64,000 nucleotides of DNA from Actinomyces oris (lineage in GTDB: Bacteria > Actinomycetota > Actinomycetes > Actinomycetales > Actinomycetaceae), in contig NZ_CP014232.1 of NCBI RefSeq assembly GCF_001553935.1, forward strand, positions 2,542,001 through 2,606,000. The letters are read 5' to 3'. Each line of letters begins with the position of its first letter. Within the stretch, counting starts at the first letter, position 1. Positions 56,255 to 64,000 of the stretch are shown here, in pieces. Both the position numbers and the translations under genes were made by a program. Under the pieces are notes generated by a model. It did no database searches. It was given only the letters and a program-made list of their open reading frames with translations, and was not told the DNA's origin.

Positions 56255-58315
56255 GTGCCAGCAGCTGCCGAGCGCCCGGCAGGGCCCGCCGGACAGACCG
56301 GCAAGGCGCTCCTGCCCTGCGTGCGCAAGCCCGCCGACCTCGATCGGCTCACCAGCGAGCAGCTGGTGACGCTCGCCTCGGAGATCCGCCAGCATCTTGT
56401 CGCCTCAGTGGCGCGCACCGGCGGCCACCTCGGCCCCAACCTCGGGGTCGTCGAGCTGACGATCGCGCTGCACCGCACCTTCCGCTCCCCGCGGGACACC
56501 ATCGTGTTCGACACCGGCCACCAGGCCTACGTCCACAAGCTGCTCACCGGTCGTCAGGACTTCACCCATCTGCGCGAGCGCGGCGGCCTGTCCGGCTACC
56601 CCTCACGGGCCGAGTCCGTCCACGACGTCGTGGAGAACTCCCACGCCTCCACCTCCCTGTCCTGGGCCGACGGCATCGCCCGGGCCAACCACCTGCAGGG
56701 CCACGACGAGCGCCATGTCGTCGCCGTCATCGGGGACGGGGCCATGACCGGGGGAATGGCCTGGGAGGCCCTGGACAACATCGCCGACTCCTCGGACCGC
56801 CACCTGGTCATCGTCGTCAACGACAACGGCCGCTCCTACGCCCCCACCATCGGGGGACTGGCCCACCACCTCGACGCGCTGCGCACCAATCCCGGCTACG
56901 AGCGTGTCCTGTCCGGGGTCAAGCGGACGCTCCTGTCGCAGGGCGTCCCCGGCCGGGCCGCCTTCGACGCCCTGCACGGACTCAAGCGGGGGCTCAAGGA
57001 CGTCCTGGTTCCCTCGGCCTTCTTTGAGGATCTGGGGATCAAGTACACCGGACCGGTCGACGGCCACGACATCACGGCCGTCGAGTTCGCCCTTACTCGT
57101 GCCCGCGAGTATGCCGAGCCGGTCATCGTCCACGTCATCACCGAGAAGGGGCGGGGCTACACCCCGGCCGAGGAGCACGTCCCCGACCGCTTCCACGCGG
57201 TGGGCCAGATTCATCCCGAGACCGGCTTGCCGGTGGTGGCCGAGCGCTTCGGCTGGACCGCCGTCTTCGCCGAGGAGATCGTCTCCCTGGCCCGAGGTGA
57301 TGACAGGATCGTCGGGGTCACCGCCGCCATGCAGGCCCCGGTGGGCCTCCAGCCCCTGGCCGATGAGATGCCGACGCGGGTCATCGACGTCGGCATCGCC
57401 GAGCAGCACGCGCTGACCTTCTCCGCCGGCCTCGCCTTCGCCGGCATGCACCCGGTGGTCGCCCTCTACGCCACCTTCCTCAACCGCGCCTTCGACCAGG
57501 TGCTCATGGATGTCGCTCTGCACCGGGCCGGAGTGACGATCGTCCTGGACCGGGCCGGAATCACGGGAACTGACGGGGCCAGCCACAATGGCATGTGGGA
57601 CATGGCGCTGTTGGCGCACGTTCCTGGTCTGCGCCTGGCGGCCCCCCGCGACGAGGCGACGCTGCGCGAGAGCCTGCGCACAGCCGTGAGCACTGACGAT
57701 TCCCCCACCGTCGTGCGCTACCCCAAGGGCGCGCTGCCCGAGCCCCTGACCGCGTTGCGACGCCTCGGTCCGGGGGCGGAAGAAGCGCAGTGCGGCGAGG
57801 AGCCGGTGCTCAAGGAGACGCCGCCGCCCGCGAGCTCCTTCGACGTCGTCGATGTCCTGCTCGAGAACCGCTCGCCGGCTGGCGGCGCGCGGATCCTGCT
57901 GGTGGGTGTGGGTGCCATGGCCACCGAGGCATACGAGGCCGGCAGGCTCCTTGAGCAGGAGGGGTACGCCGTCACCGTGGTGCATCCGCACTGGGTGATT
58001 CCGGCCCCGGCTCCTCTCGTGGCGGCCGCTGCAGATGTTGATGTCGTCGTCGTGGTCGAGGACGGTCTGGTCGAAGGCGGTATTGGTTCCCAGCTGCGTG
58101 ACGCGGTCGAGGAGTACCGGGCCGATCACAGTGGTACCGGGGGCTGGCCGGTCTTCCGTCGCATCGGCGTGCCGCGACAGTTCGTCGACACGGCCACCCG
58201 TGCTCAGCTGATGGAGGACTTCGGTATGCGCGCGGCCGATATCGCCCGGGCGGCCCGCAGAGCCGCCGACAGCGTCTCTGGCACCTGCACCGACCAGGAC
58301 CTTAGGGCTGAGTAG
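56255..58315 (+). CDS. dxs: 1-deoxy-D-xylulose-5-phosphate synthase
   Basis: First enzyme of the MEP isoprenoid pathway, joining pyruvate and glyceraldehyde 3-phosphate with thiamine diphosphate. The 686 residues have the Dxs features TGGHLGPNLGVVELTIALH near 54, the thiamine motif GDGAMTGGMAWEA near 165-177 and the transketolase-like GVTAAMQAPVGLQ segment. GTG at 56255 is chosen over longer frames because AAGGAGG lies 6 bases before it and the family begins soon after (PADLDRL). It is monocistronic as far as seen. Confidence 0.94.
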   Translation: MPAAAERPAGPAGQTGKALLPCVRKPADLDRLTSEQLVTLASEIRQHLVASVARTGGHLGPNLGVVELTIALHRTFRSPRDTIVFDTGHQAYVHKLLTGRQDFTHLRERGGLSGYPSRAESVHDVVENSHASTSLSWADGIARANHLQGHDERHVVAVIGDGAMTGGMAWEALDNIADSSDRHLVIVVNDNGRSYAPTIGGLAHHLDALRTNPGYERVLSGVKRTLLSQGVPGRAAFDALHGLKRGLKDVLVPSAFFEDLGIKYTGPVDGHDITAVEFALTRAREYAEPVIVHVITEKGRGYTPAEEHVPDRFHAVGQIHPETGLPVVAERFGWTAVFAEEIVSLARGDDRIVGVTAAMQAPVGLQPLADEMPTRVIDVGIAEQHALTFSAGLAFAGMHPVVALYATFLNRAFDQVLMDVALHRAGVTIVLDRAGITGTDGASHNGMWDMALLAHVPGLRLAAPRDEATLRESLRTAVSTDDSPTVVRYPKGALPEPLTALRRLGPGAEEAQCGEEPVLKETPPPASSFDVVDVLLENRSPAGGARILLVGVGAMATEAYEAGRLLEQEGYAVTVVHPHWVIPAPAPLVAAAADVDVVVVVEDGLVEGGIGSQLRDAVEEYRADHSGTGGWPVFRRIGVPRQFVDTATRAQLMEDFGMRAADIARAARRAADSVSGTCTDQDLRAE

Positions 58316-58701
58316 GGCACGAGTAGGGCAATGGAGGCGGCGCCTCGGCTCCGGTTCCCCGCACGGTAACAGGAATCCGATGGGACACCTGTCCTAATCA
58401 TTCCGATAGGTTGATGCGCTGGGAACGCGGCCCCATTCGTCTTCGTTGTCGAAGGCTGGAGGGAGTTGGTGGCTGGTGGCGGAGATTCTCCTGAGGAGTC
58501 GATACAGGGACTTATGTCCTGGATTGCGAGGGCCGTGATCGACCTGTGAGTCATCTAACCGGCTCTTCTTGGGACCAGCGACCCACAAGCCATTCTCTGA
58601 GTTCTAGTCTGAGATCGACGGCGCGCCGATGTGCCGCCTCGCCTCGCAAAGGGCGATCACAACCGGGTGGCTCTCCGGTCACCCACATGAGGAGGGCACG
58701 G
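58316..58701. other. Long upstream region of pflB
   Basis: About 385 bases without a gene between dxs and pflB, holding the pflB promoter and possibly a structured leader. Short inverted repeats are near 58488-58498 (CTCCT/AGGAG) and 58508-58520. No known riboswitch or Fnr/Rex consensus was recognised. Confidence 0.45.
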
Positions 58702-60816
58702 ATGACCACTGAGGTCACAACATCTGCCACCACGGCGAGCGGCAATGACGCCTGGGAGGGCTTCGGCACCGGACCGTGGACCGAGGACATTGACGTCCGC
58801 GACTTCATCCAGCGCAACTACACCCCCTACGACGGCGACGCCTCGTTCCTTGCCGACGCCACGGACAAGACCCTGCGTCTGTGGGACACCCTGGAGAAGA
58901 ACTACCTCTCCGAGGAGCGCAAGGTCCGCATCCTCGACGTCGACACCCACACCCCCGCCGACATCGACGCATTCCCGGCCGGCTACATCAGCGAGGACGA
59001 CGATGTCATCGTTGGCCTGCAGACCGACTCCCCGCTGCGTCGCGCCATGATGCCCAACGGCGGCTGGCGCATGGTGGAGACCGCCATCAAGGAGGCGGGC
59101 AAGGAGGTCGACCCCGAGGTCAAGAAGATCTTCACCCGCTACCGCAAGACCCACAACGACGCGGTCTTCGACATCTACACCCCGCGCATCCGCGCGGCGC
59201 GCTCGAGCCACATCATCACCGGTCTGCCCGACGCCTACGGCCGCGGCCGCATCATCGGTGACTACCGCCGCGTGGCGCTCTACGGCGTCGACTTCCTCAT
59301 CGAGCAGAAGCAGAAGGCCAAGGACGCCGTGGCGGACAAGCCCTTCTCCGAGCACTGGGCCCGCTACCGCGAGGAGCACTCCGAGCAGATCAAGGCGCTC
59401 AAGAAGCTCAAGGTCATGGCTCAGACCTACGGCTACGACATCTCCGGCCCGGCCAAGAATGCCCACGAGGCGGTCCAGTGGACCTACTTCGCCTACCTGG
59501 CCTCCGTGAAGTCCCAGGACGGCGCCGCCATGAGCATCGGTCGGCTCTCCGGCTTCTTGGACATCTACTTCGAGCGGGACCTGCGCAACGGGGTCATCGA
59601 CGAGACCCGCGCCCAGGAGCTCATCGACAACATCGTCATGAAGCTGCGCATCACCCGCTTCCTGCGCACCATCGACTACGACCAGATCTTCTCCGGCGAC
59701 CCCTACTGGGCCACCTGGTCCGACGCCGGTTTCGGTGAGGACGGTCGCGCCCTGGTCACCAAGACCTCCTTCCGTCTGCTGCAGACCCTGCGCAACCTCG
59801 GTCCTGCCCCGGAGCCGAACATCACGATCTTCTGGGACGAGAACCTGCCGCAGGGCTACAAGGACTTCTGCGCCCTCATCTCGATTACGACCTCCTCCAT
59901 CCAGTACGAGGCCGACGAGCAGATCCGTGAGCACTGGGGCGACGACGCCGCGATCGCCTGCTGCGTGTCCCCGATGCGCGTGGGCAAGCAGATGCAGTTC
60001 TTCGGTGCCCGCGTCAACTCCGCCAAGGCCCTGCTCTACGCCATCAACGGTGGTCGTGACGAGATGACCGGCAAGCAGGTCGTCACCGGCCTGCCCGGCA
60101 TCGAGGGCGACGGCCCCCTCGACTTCGACGAGGTCTGGGACAAGTACGAGAAGATGCTCGACTGGGTGGTGGCCACCTACGTTGAGGCCCTCAACATCAT
60201 CCACTACTGCCACGACCGCTACGCCTACGAGTCCATCGAGATGGCGCTGCACGACTCCGACATCGTGCGCACCATGGGTTGCGGCATCGCCGGTCTGTCG
60301 ATCGTGGCCGACTCGCTGGCGGCCATCAAGTACGCCAAGGTCACCCCGGTTCGCGACGAGACCGGCCTGGTGGTCGACTACGTCACCGAGGGCGACTTCC
60401 CGATCTACGGCAACGACGACGACCGCGCCGACGACATCGCCGCCACCGTGGTCCACACGATCATGTCCAAGATCAAGGCCCAGCCCTTCTACCGGGACGC
60501 CATCCCGACCCAGTCGGTGCTGACGATCACCTCCAACGTGGTCTACGGCAAGGCAACCGGCTCCTTCCCCTCGGGGCACCAGAAGGGCACCCCCTTCTCT
60601 CCCGGAGCCAACCCGGAGAACGGGATGGACACCCACGGCATGGTTGCCTCGATGCTCAGTGTCGGCAAGCTCGACTACAACGACGCCCTCGACGGCATCT
60701 CGCTGACCAACACGATCACCCCGCAGGGACTGGGTCGCACGCTCGACGAGCGCGTCGCCAACCTTGTGGGCATTCTCGATGCCGGCTTCGTCCCCGACGA
60801 CTGCGCCGAGATCTGA
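58702..60816 (+). CDS. pflB: Formate C-acetyltransferase large chain lacking the glycyl-radical domain
   Basis: Converts pyruvate and CoA to acetyl-CoA and formate without oxygen. The 704 residues cover the whole barrel with the active-site pair C420-C421 in [14 protein letters not shown]. Typical formate lyases are about 760 residues and end in a glycyl-radical segment; this one stops just after [12 protein letters not shown], with no RVSGYAV motif. That segment is encoded by the next gene, 76 bases downstream. ATG at 58702 follows AGGAGG; a longer frame from 58546 has no family features. The first of three genes pflB-grcA-like-pflA. Confidence 0.92.
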   Translation: MTTEVTTSATTASGNDAWEGFGTGPWTEDIDVRDFIQRNYTPYDGDASFLADATDKTLRLWDTLEKNYLSEERKVRILDVDTHTPADIDAFPAGYISEDDDVIVGLQTDSPLRRAMMPNGGWRMVETAIKEAGKEVDPEVKKIFTRYRKTHNDAVFDIYTPRIRAARSSHIITGLPDAYGRGRIIGDYRRVALYGVDFLIEQKQKAKDAVADKPFSEHWARYREEHSEQIKALKKLKVMAQTYGYDISGPAKNAHEAVQWTYFAYLASVKSQDGAAMSIGRLSGFLDIYFERDLRNGVIDETRAQELIDNIVMKLRITRFLRTIDYDQIFSGDPYWATWSDAGFGEDGRALVTKTSFRLLQTLRNLGPAPEPNITIFWDENLPQGYKDFCALISITTSSIQYEADEQIREHWGDDAAIACCVSPMRVGKQMQFFGARVNSAKALLYAINGGRDEMTGKQVVTGLPGIEGDGPLDFDEVWDKYEKMLDWVVATYVEALNIIHYCHDRYAYESIEMALHDSDIVRTMGCGIAGLSIVADSLAAIKYAKVTPVRDETGLVVDYVTEGDFPIYGNDDDRADDIAATVVHTIMSKIKAQPFYRDAIPTQSVLTITSNVVYGKATGSFPSGHQKGTPFSPGANPENGMDTHGMVASMLSVGKLDYNDALDGISLTNTITPQGLGRTLDERVANLVGILDAGFVPDDCAEI

Positions 60817-60892
60817 TCGAGCCGCTCAATCCGGCCGATCACACCGCAGCAATTTCCACACATCGATCACATCACCTCAGAAAGGGGCCACC

Positions 60893-61138
60893 ATGGCCAC
60901 GTACGAAGAGCGCCTCGCCTCCATGAAGGCACAGCGTCAGGACAACGGCGGCGTCAAGGGCCTGTACCACGCCAACATCAACGTCCTGGACCGCAACACC
61001 CTCGAGGACGCGATGGAGCACCCGGAGAACTACCCGAACCTCACGGTTCGCGTCTCCGGCTACGCCGTCAACTTCGTCAAGCTGACTCGCGAGCAGCAGC
61101 TTGACGTCCTCCACCGCACCTTCCACTCCCAGGCCTGA
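60893..61138 (+). CDS. Separate glycyl-radical subunit of pyruvate formate-lyase (GrcA-like)
   Basis: An 81-residue protein consisting of the glycyl-radical domain alone: [14 protein letters not shown] at 28-41 and the radical segment [20 protein letters not shown] at 53-72 with radical G56. This is the C-terminal end of a normal formate lyase and resembles the autonomous radical cofactor GrcA (YfiD) of E. coli. Since the large chain has no such domain, this protein is probably essential rather than a repair spare. A gap of 76 bases follows pflB, with AAAGGGG before ATG 60893. pflA follows 23 bases later. Confidence 0.92.
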   Translation: MATYEERLASMKAQRQDNGGVKGLYHANINVLDRNTLEDAMEHPENYPNLTVRVSGYAVNFVKLTREQQLDVLHRTFHSQA

Positions 61139-61161
61139 GCCCTGGAGCACGGCGAGCGGTC

Positions 61162-62037
61162 ATGACGCAGACCACGACGACCGTGCGCGACGGCGGTCGG
61201 GACCAGGACTTCCTGGCCCCGGCCGCTCGCTTGCGCGGTGCGGGCATCGGCGGGCTCGAGGAGCTGACGGATCTTCAACGCTCGGAACGCCTGGCTCGGA
61301 TGCGCGATGGCGAGCTGGGCTCGATCCACTCCTGGGAGCTCGTGACCGCGGTGGACGGCCCCGGCACCCGGATGACGGTCTTCCTCAACGGATGCCCCCT
61401 GCGGTGCCAGTACTGCCACAATCCCGACACCTTCCTCATGAAGGACGGGGAACCGGTGGAGGCCTCGGAGCTTCTCCGCCGCATGCGCCGCTACCGGGGG
61501 GTGTTCCGCGCGTCCAAGGGCGGGATCACGCTGTCGGGCGGTGAGGTCCTCATGCAGCCGGCCTTCGCGGGCAAGCTCCTGGCCGGGGCCAAGAAGATGG
61601 GCATCCACACCTGCATCGACACCTCAGGATTCCTGGGTGCCAATGCCAGTGACGAGATGCTCGATAACATCGACCTGGTCCTGCTCGACGTCAAGAGCGG
61701 TGACGAGGAGACCTACAAGAAGGTGACGGGGCGCTCCCTGGCCCCGACCATCACCTTCGGTGACCGTCTGGCAGCCAAAGGGATCGAGATCTGGGCCCGG
61801 TTCGTGCTGGTTCCAGACCTGACGGACGCCCCTGAGAACGTCCACAACGTGGCCCGAATCATCGAGCGCTGGGGCTCGGTCAGCCGCGTCGAGGTGCTGC
61901 CCTTCCACCAGATGGGTACCGACAAGTGGGACGCCCTGGGACTGACGTACCAGCTTCGTGACACCAGGCCCCCGGAGCCGGAACTGGTGGAGTCCACTCG
62001 CGCCATCTTCCGTTCCTACGGCTTCGAGGTCCACTGA
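61162..62037 (+). CDS. pflA: Pyruvate formate-lyase activating enzyme
   Basis: Radical SAM enzyme that makes the glycyl radical on G56 of the small subunit. The 291 residues begin with a 55-residue extension, then the cluster motif C78, C82 and C85 (GCPLRCQYCHNP). The rest is the PflA-type barrel with SGGEVLMQP near 128 and the LLDVKSGDEETYKKVTG segment near 173-189. ATG 61162 has GAGCGG before it. It is the last gene of the pfl operon and convergent with the RNase D-like gene. Confidence 0.95.
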   Translation: MTQTTTTVRDGGRDQDFLAPAARLRGAGIGGLEELTDLQRSERLARMRDGELGSIHSWELVTAVDGPGTRMTVFLNGCPLRCQYCHNPDTFLMKDGEPVEASELLRRMRRYRGVFRASKGGITLSGGEVLMQPAFAGKLLAGAKKMGIHTCIDTSGFLGANASDEMLDNIDLVLLDVKSGDEETYKKVTGRSLAPTITFGDRLAAKGIEIWARFVLVPDLTDAPENVHNVARIIERWGSVSRVEVLPFHQMGTDKWDALGLTYQLRDTRPPEPELVESTRAIFRSYGFEVH

Positions 62038-62092
62038 GGCCAGCGAAGGTCACTGGTTTCTCGAGCCGAGCTCCTCTGAGGAGAATCACGTC

Positions 62093-62124
62093 GTGCGCCG
62101 TCCACGTCACCGTGGGCGGCGCAC
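62093..62124. terminator. Hairpin between pflA and the RNase D-like gene
   Basis: A 14-bp stem with one wobble pair (62093-62106 with 62111-62124) and a 4-base loop lies between the convergent genes. Confidence 0.65.
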
Positions 62125-62147
62125 TGTGGTATGCGCGTGATGGCGCG

Positions 62148-63524
62148 TCAGCCCAGTGCTGCGGCGAGAGCGGGGGAGGCCTGCTCGATTTGCCACGGTC
62201 TGGCCCCCATGGCGACCAGACGCTCACTGATCTCCTGAGCAGTGACTCTGCCGGTACGACCGGCCTCGATCTCCGCGCCGAGGTCCCAAGCTAGATGACG
62301 TTGGCACTCCGGGGTCAGGAGGAGTTCCTGGGGCACGCGGATCTCCTCAGCGTGCTGTCTGATGGCCGCGCGTACCTCGGTCAGCCGCTCGGCGGCCGCG
62401 GCGTGGTGACGCTGCCAGGAGCGCGGATGGGGGAGCTCGCCGGGCGCCAGTGGTGCGCGGGTGGGGGGAAGCTCGTCGTCGGGCAGCTCCAGGGCGCGTT
62501 CGATGGCTCTCCACCAGCGCTCCTGGTTCTGGCGGGCCTGACGGGAGGAGAACTCCTTGAGGGCACTCATCTTGCGTCGTGACCGGGGCCGGGCGACGGC
62601 GGCGGCGACCAGTGCCTGGTGGGGGAGGACCTTGGAGGGGGTGCGGTCGAGCTCTGCGGCCAGCTGCTCGCGCGAGTTCCACAGCTCGCGCAGGATGGCG
62701 AGTGAGCGGGGGGATCGCACGGAGCTTCCTGCTCGCGGGGTCTTGCGCCATGGGTCGACCTTGGCGGGTTTGGCCGGCTTGGTGCGCACGTGCTCGAACT
62801 CCTGGGCGGCCCACTGGTCCTTGCCGGCCGCCTCGAGCTCGGTGGCCAGAGCATCGCGCAGGTCAATGAGCAGCTCGACGTCGAGGGCGGCGTAGGTGAG
62901 CCAGGAGGCGGGCAGGGGCCGGGTGGACCAGTCCGCGGCCGCGTGGTCCTTGGCCAGGCGCAGGCCCAGGGTCTCCTCGATGACGGCGCCGAGCCCGACG
63001 TGCTGCCGGCCCAGGAGGCGGGCCGCCAGCTCGGTGTCGAACAGGGAAGCGGCCTTCAGGCCGCGTGCGGTCAGGCAGGGGATGTCCTGGTCGGCGGCAT
63101 GGAGGATCCACTCGGGTCCGTCGAGGGCTGTGGCCAGCTCGGTCAGGGGCCCGGCGGTGACCGGATCGATGAGCAGGGTGCCGACGCCGTCCCGGCGCAG
63201 CTGGATGAGGTAGGCGTCCTGTCCGTAGCGGAAGCCGGAGGCTCGTTCGGCGTCGACGGCGACGGGGCCCCGACCGGCCGCCAGGAGCTGAGCGGCTCGG
63301 TTCAGCTGGGTGGGGGTGGCGGTGATCTCAGGGAGCCCGTCCTTGGGACGGGGGTAGTCGACGATGTCGTGCGGATTGATGGGGTGATCTGTTGTGCCAG
63401 GGGGGACGGCTGGGCGGGGCACGGCCGAGGAAGCAGTTGGGCGGGGCACGGCCGAGGAAGCAGTTGGGCGGGGCACGGCCGAGGAAGCAACTGGGCGGGG
63501 CACGCCGGTGCGGCGGGGCGTCAC
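62148..63524 (-). CDS. RNase D-like 3'-5' exonuclease with HRDC domain
   Basis: A 458-residue protein with a DEDD exonuclease domain (about 65-240; D91 and E93 in VAVDAERASG, D147 in the HAADQDI motif, and the Tyr/Asp of YAALDVELL) and a C-terminal HRDC domain (about 280-370) that binds nucleic acid. The family trims RNA or DNA 3' ends. The N-terminal 45 residues are a repeat (PRPTASSAV in three to four copies) encoded by a 27-bp tandem repeat. GTG at 63524 overlaps the stop of the DUF3000 gene by four bases, so the two form an operon. Confidence 0.9.
   Translation of the reverse strand: MTPRRTGVPRPVASSAVPRPTASSAVPRPTASSAVPRPAVPPGTTDHPINPHDIVDYPRPKDGLPEITATPTQLNRAAQLLAAGRGPVAVDAERASGFRYGQDAYLIQLRRDGVGTLLIDPVTAGPLTELATALDGPEWILHAADQDIPCLTARGLKAASLFDTELAARLLGRQHVGLGAVIEETLGLRLAKDHAAADWSTRPLPASWLTYAALDVELLIDLRDALATELEAAGKDQWAAQEFEHVRTKPAKPAKVDPWRKTPRAGSSVRSPRSLAILRELWNSREQLAAELDRTPSKVLPHQALVAAAVARPRSRRKMSALKEFSSRQARQNQERWWRAIERALELPDDELPPTRAPLAPGELPHPRSWQRHHAAAAERLTEVRAAIRQHAEEIRVPQELLLTPECQRHLAWDLGAEIEAGRTGRVTAQEISERLVAMGARPWQIEQASPALAAALG
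63412..63503. repeat. 27-bp tandem repeat in the RNase D gene
   Basis: Three full copies (63412-63438, 63439-63465 and 63466-63492, the third with two changes) plus 11 bases of a fourth. Each encodes nine residues of the pattern VPRPTASSA. Confidence 0.9.
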
Positions 63525-64000
63525 CTTCCGGCTCCGGCGAGAGTGAGGGGGTGGACTGCGGCCGGTTCATGGCCGGAGGCGACCAGCAGGAGTTCGTGCC
63601 AGGCGGTGAGGTGGGGGCCGAGCTGGGGGGTCGTGGGGGACCAGGACGCCCGGATCTCGGCGTGGGCGCATGAGTCGGTGAGGGTCAGCCCACCGAAGGT
63701 CTCGGACAGTACCCTGGTGACGGTTCCGACCAGTGAGTGGTAGCCGGCGCGGGAGTCCTCCAGGCCGTCGGTGAGCCAGCTCCAGGCGGCAGACTCGAAG
63801 ACGGGGTCCATGCCGATCTCGTCGTCGATGCGGGCGCGCGCCTGCACGACGATGCGGAAGTCCCCGTCCCAGGCCTCCTGGCCGTCGGGGTCGTGCAGGA
63901 CGACGAAGCGTCCGGTGGCCACGGGGGTGGCGCCGACTGTCTCCACGGTTTCGGCGCTCAGGGCGGCGGAGTAGGGGGCCAGCTTCTTGGGGGCGGGCAC
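63521..64000 (-). CDS. DUF3000 family protein, N-terminally cut by the window edge
   Basis: At least 159 residues of a DUF3000 protein, an actinobacterial family of unknown function that regularly precedes the RNase D gene. Conserved segments include KLAPYSAALSAE near 6-17, AWDGDFRIVVQARARIDDE near 43-61 and SAHAEIRASWSPTTPQLGPHLTAWHELL-like text near 115-140. Family members have about 30 more residues before this, so the true start lies beyond 64000; the GTG at 64000 is probably internal. It overlaps the exonuclease gene by four bases. Confidence 0.8.
   Translation of the reverse strand: MPAPKKLAPYSAALSAETVETVGATPVATGRFVVLHDPDGQEAWDGDFRIVVQARARIDDEIGMDPVFESAAWSWLTDGLEDSRAGYHSLVGTVTRVLSETFGGLTLTDSCAHAEIRASWSPTTPQLGPHLTAWHELLLVASGHEPAAVHPLTLAGAGR

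Noticed and set aside
58316..58701. ZTP (pfl-type) riboswitch upstream of pflB
   Set aside because: I could not find the conserved core segments of that motif; the name similarity alone is not evidence.
63412..63503. Possible CRISPR array because of the short direct repeats
   Set aside because: The repeats are contiguous without spacers, are in frame with the exonuclease gene and encode a repeated peptide. No CRISPR array or cas gene was seen anywhere in the window.

Overview
The window reads as core chromosome of a high-GC, facultatively anaerobic actinobacterium, most likely Actinomyces or a close relative. The evidence is gene content: a homodimeric-type pyruvate dehydrogenase E1 (AceE), actinobacterial families DUF3145, DUF3052, DUF4191, DUF3000 and DUF6907, the GlnA1/GlnA2/GlnE set, a FasR-type regulator beside acyl carrier protein, and a pyruvate formate-lyase system. 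The genus is an inference; there is no rRNA here to settle it.

Layout. 0.3-10.7 kb: peptide deformylase, DUF3145, the fatty-acid locus (fabF, acpP, fasR-like), aspartate ammonia-lyase, a DUF3060-type lipoprotein, aceE and a DUF3052 gene. 10.8-17.3 kb: an accessory island that starts at a tRNA-Val gene. It holds a large serine recombinase whose reading frame runs into the antisense of the tRNA, two AT-richer genes of unknown function, an inositol-monophosphatase-family enzyme, a DUF6907 protein and a tandem-HTH protein. 17.4-24.5 kb: a DUF1266-like membrane protein, an aminotransferase, two tRNAs (one with an odd architecture), a NIF3-family protein, a coiled-coil protein whose zinc ribbon has lost its cysteines, YaaA, RNase P RNA and a tryptophan-rich membrane protein. 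24.7-36.7 kb: map, panB, glnA2-glnE, a histidine phosphatase, an amino-acid ABC transporter and glnA1. 36.9-41.4 kb: DUF4191, lipA, lipB and an atypical kinase. 41.5-45.8 kb: a flavoprotein fusion under a divergent TetR regulator, and a small HTH / Clp-N pair. 45.9-56 kb: the lipoylated E2 and E3 subunits of the pyruvate dehydrogenase complex, PepA, a small membrane protein, a ClC channel and an S9 peptidase. 56.2-64 kb: dxs, the pyruvate formate-lyase operon, an RNase D-like protein and a DUF3000 gene cut by the window edge.

Two themes link the genes. First, pyruvate to acetyl-CoA by two routes: the oxidative complex (aceE, a two-lipoyl-domain E2, lpd, with lipA and lipB making the cofactor) and the anaerobic route (pflB, a separate glycyl-radical subunit, pflA). 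Second, nitrogen assimilation: glnA2-glnE and glnA1, with GlnE the expected modifier of GlnA1, whose adenylylation tyrosine is present, while GlnA2 has tryptophan at the matching place.

The most interesting observation is the pyruvate formate-lyase. The large chain carries the Cys-Cys active site but stops before the glycyl-radical domain, which is encoded by its own 81-codon gene between pflB and pflA. Other points worth checking are a long-variable-arm tRNA with anticodon UAU, the recombinase-tRNA junction, the retinol-saturase-like/ferredoxin-reductase fusion, a 314-bp exact duplication in the E2 gene, and a probably leaderless, self-regulated HTH/Clp-N pair.
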